From: Ashinkailepas kermadecensis
Taxonomy: Eukaryota; Arthropoda; Thecostraca; Neolepadidae
DNA: 64,000 nucleotides
Direction: 5' to 3'
NCBI GenBank assembly: GCA_034440615.1
Contig: JAOTOM010005179.1
Location: 576,001 to 640,000, forward strand
The notes beneath the pieces were generated by a model that saw nothing but the letters and a program-made list of their open reading frames with translations, was not told the DNA's origin and ran no database searches. Made by a program: the position numbers and the translations under genes. Of the stretch, positions 56,373-64,000 are shown in pieces (position 1 is the first letter of the stretch; every line of letters begins with the position of its first letter).

Positions 56373-58924
56373 ACCCGCTCACCGCACTGGGTGCCACCGT
56401 CTCAGTCACCGGCAGCTCATTTTCATCCGGGAAATCGGCGCAGGAAAATGAGGCGTTAAGACGAATGTGATGACCGCTTTAGAGGGTACGCTCCATTGCA
56501 CGGGTAGGTGGATTCCGGCCGGGATATATTGCTGACTTGAAGCGCGGCGGAAATTTCACCCAATTGACGCAGATACGATGCCGCCAGCCTGAGCAGCTCG
56601 GTGGTGATAGTGCGCTGATGACCGGCCTCATTCCTGATGACATATCTGCGAGGTGATTAAGCGTTGCTGTGGAACGAGAAAGGTGGCTCAGGTAACGAGC
56701 TCCTCAAGCTAAGACGATACGCTTGGCAGAGCGGTGCCAAATGTCTCTCTTAGTCATCCATATCGTCTTTTTCAGCCAAGATCTCGTCATGGGTAGCATT
56801 CACAAAAGGAATGCAGCGGGCGGCATTAGGCTGGGTGATTGCTCAATCTGAAGAGGTGTAACATGCACACTGCGGTATGAGAACACATCATCTACTTCCT
56901 TTGGAGACGGCCTTCGGCCATTCAGTACTTATAATGCAAAGATAATTTCTTTCATTCGGTGAGACGGAAATTAGGTTTTAGAAACCTACCAGCTTCGCCC
57001 CGTGCGCAAAATATCCAGGTCCAATACACCCTTGTATGCGGGAAGACAACAAAGGTAAAGGCAAGTCTGGCAATTGGAACGGACCGCCGTAAACATGTTG
57101 AACAAAAGCTGTTGGCGCACCTCCAATTTTGCGGCGACAAATGAACCACAGGCTGGTGCTCTGGTGGTCTTGCCTATCTGCGGGTTATCATTTTCCTGAA
57201 CAGCCCCCTGCGGTGTGATAAAACATTTTTCCAATTACACGGAAGTGAAACAGTCCGACTGCCCGGGGCAGACCGGCAGAGCGGATCTCCAGAAATGTGT
57301 ATTGATTTCTTGGTCTAGGTAAAGCGCGCTGCCAGAAGATGCCGCCGACTTCAGATTATGCCGGCGCGCAGGCGGCGGCGGACTACGCGTCGCCAGCACT
57401 GACTCTCTGGTCATGCCCTCCACAACCCCTACGAGAGGGAAATGGGTGAACGCTGGCACGACGAAACAAGTGGTAAATACGGATTTGCTCGTGTTGACAA
57501 TTGGGAGTCTGAATGCATTCCTAATTAGGTTCTTGCGAGCTCATTTAACTGAACACAAGTTTTGGGATTGATTGGCACCAGTAAATACGTCTAGCAACTT
57601 TGTCACTTCTATTTGTGTATGTTCAGGTTCCGGGAATTACACTTGTAAAACTTATTTCATTGATCACAAAAACAATCCAGACAGGTGATATGGAAGTGAA
57701 TGAAGTGTAAAGTGAAATGTCTGCACAATGTATAATTGCGCGTGCCTGATTAAGCGCATTACCACTCGTACTGCTATGCTAAAACAAATTGTACAGCTGT
57801 TTTTTTCCAAGCAGACCATTTATTTGTGAACGAAAACACCTCATTATTATTCACAAACAGGTGCACTGAAACCTCACCAGGCCATCATAAGCCAGATGGG
57901 CAAAAACGAAAAAAATACAAGAAGAAAAAAACGTAATATTTGCGAAGATAAGTTCCAGTTTTCAAAATGTTAGGGATGGTCTGTGATGCAGAAAAAAAGT
58001 AAGGATGGTATTTGTTTCGTTCTCGCTTAGCATATTGATGATGAGATGGAGTCTGGAAGTTTTCCAATTAGGTAGCATTTAGAAATGACCAACCACCATT
58101 TTGCGATGAAAGTCGTCTGAACTTGACGAGGCTGTAGGTGATATTTGTACCCCGTATTGCAAAATACGAGGTAAAAATGTGGATGATTATGCCATAATGT
58201 GGGCATGGTTGCGTTAATTCAATCAATATGTTTTATATAGGTTCAACTTAAGCTTCTAGAACAGCCAGCATTTCACAAATAACTAAGTAGATTAAACGTA
58301 CAACTACAACAAATAAGAAGAATACAACAAACTCTAATTGCGCGAAGCTATGGACATCGCCATGCTCGGTAGTGTCATCGAATCCCACATTCGGCCAGTT
58401 ATTTTGCGTAATTTTGCACGAACTCCAGATATTCCGCGTTTTCTCAACATATATGATCCGCTTGCGTAGCTGGTTGGCCAACTCACTTCACCGTGTCCAG
58501 CAATGTCAATCATAGTTGCATTTAACTGCTGCGTTTCTTTACTGTGATTATGCACACCATGTGCCATTCCCTGATTGAAGCGGCGCGGGTCTTGCTCGTA
58601 CTTCGTGTACGAATAAGACAAGGTGTGTGACTGCTCACACAGGAGATGAGGTGTCCACGGTCAGCTGTTTATCCATCCTTCCCGTGCCACCCACGTATTA
58701 GCTTAGCCTCAGCCGGCGGACAACCGTTGGAAAATATGATCGGGCAGCAATGGATAGGCCTTATTAAGGGACTGATTTATTCCTAAATAAAGCTGTTTAC
58801 CGCACTTAACGCATTCCGCGGTTCAACGTACCATTAGTGTGTTAAATGAGCTCTGCTAAGCGAATCGTAGAACTAGCTGGTGCCTTCCTTGAAACGGAAT
58901 GGTTGTGTTCGTACCAGTAGCTGA
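56373..58924. other. Unassigned unique DNA
   Basis: The longest quiet stretch in the right half. AT-moderate, frames under 96 codons, no repeat array and no recognised element. Confidence 0.4.
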
Positions 58925-58970
58925 TTGCGTCTACATTGCGTCTACATTTCATCTACAGTGCATCTACAAT
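58925..58970. repeat. 11-12-bp tandem repeat, about 4 copies
   Basis: TGCGTCTACAT, TGCGTCTACATT, TCATCTACAG and TGCATCTACA follow head to tail. Confidence 0.85.
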
Positions 58971-60029
58971 CATGTCAGCGTTCTACCGTTGTTGAAATAC
59001 ATAGGGTTACTTGTCTGCACAATTAGTAGATCCGGAAAAATACGGCACCATACGACGAACTGAACTGTTAAGCTGCTATTATATGCATTAACCTGTTGTA
59101 TCACGGAAATGCCGTGATTTTGCCTTCATCATTGTGAGTTGGAAAACAAACCAAAATAAAAGGCGCATACCACCAACTTGAAGGTCGAATCACCACTCAA
59201 CCAGATAGGGTTCTTTCTCCTCCCGGGCCCCGTAGATCTTGTGTCAGTTGTCTGCTAAGTGACACTCGAGCCTCTTGAGGGAAAGCACGGACAGTGGCTG
59301 AGCGTTCATGGCTGGAAACACGTCCCTGTCACTACTTATTGTGTGCAGTTTACGAGGTCAAAATCATGTTAACTTTGCCAAGCACCTATCTAGATATTGC
59401 AAGAGCAAATTACGTTTGTTACACACCCGACACCCTGGAATAGTCCCCTAACTTTTGCCCGATAATACTTAAGCACGATTTAGAAGGCGTCGCCTTGCAA
59501 ATGTTCGAGACATACCATCGCACTGTAGCTTCCACCGAACAGGTGAAGAAATTATGTGGGCAAGCCCGAGCAACGTGACGTCGACAACGATATCTATGAC
59601 ATGTAGCCGAAAATTGATTGCTAGGCCGTGCCAATCCGGCCTGAGGCCGCCCAGCTCACGTGCCTGTATCCAGCTCATGCCTGTATCCAGCACACCTCAA
59701 GCATAGCAATTGAGGTTTTAAAACTAACATTTTGTGTACACTGGCTATAGAGGTGCATAATCGCCGACCGCTTCAATTGCCGTCAACAACGTGCGTTGAT
59801 TATGTGTACAAACAAGCCAGCTGAGTGACGACCAGGGTGGCTGGCTGCCGGCGCCGTCACGCTCCATCCCAGTGGTCCACCACGCAGCCAAGTTCCGTGC
59901 CCAGATTTACGACACCCCAATTGTGCTGCAAAAGGGTTTCTTGTGGCGCCGGCACGGGTGACTGACCTGCTGCGGGTGGTGGTGTGTGGGTCGGCACTGG
60001 ACGGCCTGCGCTGCCTCCCAGCCCAACAC
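58971..60029. other. Unassigned unique DNA
   Basis: A 17-bp doublet (TGCCTGTATCCAGCxCA) lies at about 59660-59695. 59830-60029 is GC-rich and flanks the next array. No gene recognised. Confidence 0.4.
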
Positions 60030-61168
60030 GGCCCGGGTACCCAGCCGCGGCCCGAGCTGCCCCGGGTACCCAGACGCGGCCCGAGCTGCCCCGGGTACCC
60101 AGCCGCGGCCCGAGCTGCCCCGGGTACCCAGACGCGGCCCGAGCTGCCCCGGGTACCCAGCCGTGACTCATGCTGCCCCGGGTACCAGCCTGCGGCTCGT
60201 GCTGCTCCAGCCTCTGCTGCCCCGGGTACACGGCCGCGGCTCGTGCTGCCCCTGATGCTCGGCCGCGGCTCGTATTGCCCTGGGTACCCGGCTGTGGCTC
60301 GTGCTGTCATGAATACCCGGCTGCGGCTCGTGCTGCCCTGGGCGCCCGGATGCGGCTCGTGCTGCTCTGGGTACCCTGCTGCGGCTCGTGCTGCCCTGGG
60401 CGCCCGGATGTGGCTCGTGCTGCTCTGGGTACCCTGCTGCGGCTCGTGCTGCTCTGGGTACCCGGCTGTGGCTCGTGCTGTCCTGGATACCCGGCTGTGG
60501 CTCGTGCTGCTCTGGGTACCCTGCTGCGGCTCGTGCTGCTCTGGGTACCCGGCTGTGGCTCGTGCTGTCCTGGATACCCGGCTGTGGCTCGTGCTGCTCT
60601 GGGTACCCTGCTGCGGCTCGTGCTGCCCTGGGCGCCCGGATGTGGCTCGTGCTGCTCTGGGTACCCTGCTGCGGCTCGTGCTGTCCTGGATACCCGGCTG
60701 TGGCTCGTGCTGTCCTGGATACCTGGCTGTGGCTCGTGCTGCTCTGGGTACCCTGCTGCGGCTCGTGCTGCCCTGGGCGCCCGGATGTGGCTCGTGCTGT
60801 CCTGGATACCCGGCTGTGGCTCGTGCTGCTCTGGGTACCCTGCTGCGGCTCGTGCTGCCCTGGGCGCCCGGATGTGGCTCGTGCTGTCCTGGATACCCGG
60901 CTGTGGCTCGTGCTGCTCTGGGTACCCGGCTGTGGCTCGTGCTGTCCTGGATACCCGGATGTGGCTCGCGCTGTCCTGGATACCCGGCCGCGGCTCGTGC
61001 TGCTCTGTGACACGAGCCACAGCCGGGTGGCTGTGGCTCGTGCTGCTCTGGGTACCCGGCCGCGGCTCGTGCTGTCCTGGATACCCGGCCGCGGCTCGTG
61101 CTGTCCTGGATACCCGGCTGTGGCTCATGCTGCCCCCGGTAACCGGTTGCAGCTCGTGCTGCCCTGGG
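60030..61168. repeat. 29-bp minisatellite, about 39 copies
   Basis: The main form is GGCTCGTGCTGTCCTGGATA followed by CCCGGCTGT. The left edge uses a related form, CCCGGGTACCCAGCCGCGGC followed by CCGAGCTGC. Variants at the middle block (TCCTGGATAC, TCTGGGTACC, CCTGGGCGCC) follow one another in short recurring orders, a higher-order pattern of 2-4 units. The unit lacks stops, and a 29-bp length rotates through all three frames, so frames of 280-471 codons open on both strands with a 29-residue period; no protein is implied. Confidence 0.96.
61011..61042. repeat. Perfect 14-bp hairpin inside the 29-bp array
   Basis: CACGAGCCACAGCC (61011-61024), loop GGGT, then GGCTGTGGCTCGTG (61029-61042), an exact inverted match. 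The left arm is an inverted piece of the same repeat unit, the only inverted unit noticed in the array. Confidence 0.95.
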
Positions 61169-61443
61169 CACATGATTACCGATCGACCAGGACACCACTG
61201 CTGCTCGTGCCTACCTGTGGCAACCGATAATAAGTTAATGCTACTGTGCGTGGAATAACCACGCATAAGTGATATGCCGGCTTTTTAACACACCCTGTGC
61301 ACGAAACCTGATGGCCGGCGGCGATAAAGTATCGCACTTCCGGTCAGTGGTGCGGCTAATGGTATCCGATTACTGGCGGGAGCAAAGTCTGAGTGATTTA
61401 TTCCCTTGCATGCACTACAGAAGTTCATGCGAGTAACCAGACA
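61169..61443. other. Unassigned spacer
   Basis: Unique DNA, no gene recognised. Confidence 0.4.
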
Positions 61444-61661
61444 CGATCCGATCCCATCCCATCCCATCCCATCCCATCCGATCCGATCCGATCCCATCCG
61501 ATCCGATCCGATCCCATCCGATCCCATCCGATCCCATCCGATCCCATCCGATCCCATCCGATCCCATCCGATCCCATCCGATCCGATCCCATCCGATCCC
61601 ATCCGATCCCATCCGATCCCATCCGATCCGATCCCATCCGATCCGATCCCATCCCATCCGA
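61444..61661. repeat. ATCCC/ATCCG pentanucleotide array
   Basis: About 43 pentamers of ATCCC or ATCCG follow without interruption, the two types mixed as CCCAT and CCGAT runs. It is followed by CCAAACCCAGCCCAACCCAACCC-like degenerate pentamers to about 61687. GATC occurs at each ATCCGATCC junction. Confidence 0.96.
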
Positions 61662-61895
61662 CCAAACCCAGCCCAACCCAACCCATCCGGCAGTCAGCTT
61701 TGAAACCTTCATAATTTTCATAGCATTTCAAGTCCTAATTTTCACTCAGCATTAGAGTTGCTCTCTCGATTTTTTAGCCCACTTTCGGCAACATATTTCC
61801 TCTATAGTCTTTGCAATTTCTATTCAAAGAAATAATTGTAGGACTGCACTTCTGCTGGCCGCACAGGTAGTCGAGAACATTCGACCGGACGCCGG
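61662..61895. other. Unassigned spacer
   Basis: After about 25 bases of degenerate pentamers, unique AT-moderate DNA with no gene. Confidence 0.4.
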
Positions 61896-61998
61896 TCACG
61901 TGGTAAGGTATGTAGTGCCACGTGACCTGTGGGCTCCGGGCCGGCTCAAGCCAGTGGGACACGTGGTTAGCTATGTATTACCACGTGACCTGTGGGCT
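61896..61998. repeat. Two-copy repeat with inverted CACGTG sites
   Basis: Copy one has TCACGTGG (61896-61903) and CCACGTGA (61918-61925); copy two has CACGTGG (about 61960) and CCACGTGA (61981-61988). Each copy ends CCTGTGGGCTCCG. The arms can pair, and each arm holds the E-box palindrome CACGTG, four in total within about 95 bp. Confidence 0.8.
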
Positions 61999-62737
61999 CC
62001 GCAGAAGTGAAAAAGTGTCCAGCCTGTCACCTACAAATATCAGACACCGCAAGGCTGTCACATGTTGAAGCAGATGTGATTTTTTTTTTATCGACAATTT
62101 TCCATGTTATAAGAAAAGCCTAACCTAACCAAACCTAACCGCTTTGTTTGCTTCATGGAGGTGAAATGTGTGTACAACTTGTCTCATAGATACATAAAGC
62201 TGATTTTCTGATACCCGATTTTCTTCGCATCTGAATCCTGGATTTGGATAGGAAGACTGTGGAGCATTCACAGTTGGAGAGGATGAATTGATTTGTTTCT
62301 GTCATCAGAATCTTCTTTTTATGCTTTTAATGGTCCTGTTCCATGTTTCCATTAGCATGAGCAAATAGCAAGGAGATGGCAGACATTGTCCAACTCCATT
62401 CATCTTGTGGGAAAAGGAGCGGGTAATTTCCCGGAAATAATAATAATATTATAGGACGGCCAACATATAAGACAAGGCCATGACGCAAATACTAGTCCTG
62501 AGTCTAAGAGATTACACACCATGTACGCAAACATACCCCACGAGTCCAGCTTCAGCAGTGCCTGTGTACTTAGGTAGGTATGTACAAACTAAAGCCATAT
62601 TTGTAAACGAACTGCGCCGTAAAACGAAACTGTTGTGTCAGGTTCAGTCTCTGGGTGGTGACAGTTCGGAGGCGGCAGGCTTACCACGGCCATGTTAAAA
62701 CCTATGGACTTTACCTCGCTTGGTGGCGTTTTTTTTA
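61999..62737. other. Unassigned DNA with a short telomere-like word
   Basis: CCTAACCTAACCAAACCTAA followed by CC lies at 62119-62140 and contains (CCTAA) units, the complement of the insect/arthropod telomere repeat TTAGG; at about 22 bases it could be chance. A T-run occurs at 62082-62090. No gene recognised. Confidence 0.4.
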
Positions 62738-62754
62738 CCCCCCCCCCCCCCCCC
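62738..62754. repeat. Poly-C run
   Basis: Seventeen consecutive C directly after TTTTTTTTA. Length is likely polymorphic or error-prone. Confidence 0.9.
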
Positions 62755-63936
62755 GCCGTCACCTCGATCGTAGGTACTAAATTACTTCAGTACGTTTCTA
62801 ATACATATACTGAATTAAGAGGAGTATGTATAATGTTTGGATGGTTATGGAAAACAATTGACTTGTATGTTAAGAAGCAAAACGGCCTGATTATAAATAT
62901 AATATATACTCCATGAAAATGCAGTACCGTAAGTTGTCACCATAACTGCAGATATTTTTTCAAATATCTGTCGCCTACGCTCGTGGCCGAGTAGCAGGTT
63001 TTTTCACCTCTGGCCGGCTCCGGGCCGGCTGAATGCTGAATGCCGGAAGCCAGCCGGCTCAATGCCAACGTGCTACAAGATGCTGTGCTGAGCGTTTGTG
63101 TGCGAAGTGAACTGGAAAATGGGAGACGGAGGGGACCGTTCAACCAGAGCACCTACGTTAGTTGGACAGTTGGGCGAATTGCGCTTAAGTTTGAGATACA
63201 TGCGTCATATTCGAAAAATGAGCCCACTGAAGCAGCAATTCGCACCCAATTTCAGCTGAAGTAGATTAGCTTTCTATGTACTTCGTACACAATTGTAGAT
63301 GCATACTGAGGTATATACTTTTTCCAAAATTGGGTTTCTCTGCCGAATGTGGTGCACGAATCTCTAAGTTGAGATCGCTGTGCCGAGTTGTCAAGAAGTT
63401 GTGCTTATTTCCTAAATTCCTGTGCTTCTACCGAAATCGGATGGAACACGGCGCACGTCTACGTGGGCTGCGAAGGTGGCAGTTGCTGAGACCAGAGAGT
63501 GTCATTTGCGTTCGGTCCTCAAGTTCCCTGCACCAACCGTATGATGCCCAATACCGTGCTGGATAATACGGGAGCTCCATTGCACTTGCGCTTGCCCGTT
63601 CAGCACCTCTAATGACGCCGCATACTAGCGGCACTTAATAGTATACTCGAATTTTTTCTGTCAACAGTACCCTTGTCTGTACATACTTGTTTTACATGCG
63701 CCGTGTTTCTGGGACGCTCTCGGTGTTGTGCTTTGCTGTGACGACCACTATAACCAGGGGTTATATATTCACCAACGTCTGGTCTGGGTCTACGGCGAGA
63801 TTATTCGCTCATCCCGGCTTCGATCATCAGATGAACTGATAATCCTTCCACTATAGTGTTATGATCCGTGTAGGATTGGGTAGTGGCCACGAGGGTGATC
63901 CAAGGAGCGAATATTGTGTGGCACTAAAGTAGTTCA
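62755..63936. other. Unassigned unique DNA
   Basis: Frames up to 96 codons (63276-63566, plus) have no recognisable domain. CCGGCTC/GCCGGCTG words repeat at 63012-63060. Confidence 0.4.
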
Positions 63937-64000
63937 GTCCGAGTTCGGCCCCGTCGGACAGCTCAACAGACGTCCGAATTCGGTCCTGTCGGACAGCTCA
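63937..64000. repeat. 35-bp tandem repeat running off the window
   Basis: GTCCGAGTTCGGCCCCGTCG followed by GACAGCTCA (63937-63965) recurs as GTCCGAATTCGGTCCTGTCG followed by GACAGCTCA (63972-64000). The second copy ends exactly at the last base, so further copies may lie beyond. Confidence 0.85.

Noticed and set aside
59783..61198. 471-codon minus-strand frame
   Set aside because: Generated by stop-free 29-bp units; the frame simply rotates through the repeat.
62119..62140. Interstitial telomere
   Set aside because: Only two or three CCTAA units with interruptions; too short to separate from chance.

Overview
This looks like nuclear DNA from an animal, most likely an invertebrate; an arthropod is plausible but not proven. 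No open reading frame translates to a conserved cellular protein I recognise, and there are no bacterial-style operons, no rRNA and no tRNA I can see. The recognisable biology is mobile-element debris: two non-LTR retrotransposon (LINE) relics and two hAT-like miniature inverted-repeat elements (MITEs). CpG-rich blocks persist, which argues against vertebrate-style CpG depletion.

The dominant feature is tandem repetition. About 30 minisatellite arrays with unrelated units (15 to about 110 bp), plus TA, CT and ATCCC/ATCCG microsatellites, cover roughly a quarter of the window by my hand tally. The largest are a 29-bp GGCCGGCC-bearing array (26.23-29.08 kb, about 98 units), a 21-bp array (15.40-17.06 kb, about 79 units), a 15-bp array (53.70-55.15 kb), an 87-bp GC-rich array (36.98-38.20 kb), a 29-bp array (60.03-61.17 kb), a 101-bp array (39.08-39.99 kb) and a 56/57-bp array (10.41-11.31 kb). 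Nearly all long open frames lie inside these arrays. They exist because the units lack stop codons, not because of coding selection.

Layout: 0-10 kb is mostly unique AT-moderate DNA with a CpG-rich block (1.36-2.06 kb), small duplications, a LINE reverse-transcriptase relic (2.85-2.98 kb) and an inverted-repeat structure (4.32-4.75 kb). 10-18 kb holds three arrays and a second LINE relic (17.80-18.01 kb). 18-26 kb holds small arrays and a hAT-like MITE (19.43-19.67 kb). 26-32 kb is the giant 29-bp array followed by four packed arrays of opposite strand skew. 32-36.6 kb is quiet. 37-49.2 kb alternates CpG-rich blocks with arrays. 49.6 kb has the second MITE. 50-64 kb continues the pattern and ends in a duplication that appears to run off the window.

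There is no gene network to describe. The notable phenomenon is the density and diversity of locally born minisatellites, several with higher-order structure, a 448-bp internal duplication, a perfect hairpin from an inverted unit, and abrupt array-to-array junctions. Repeat coordinates were read by eye and edges may be off by several bases.
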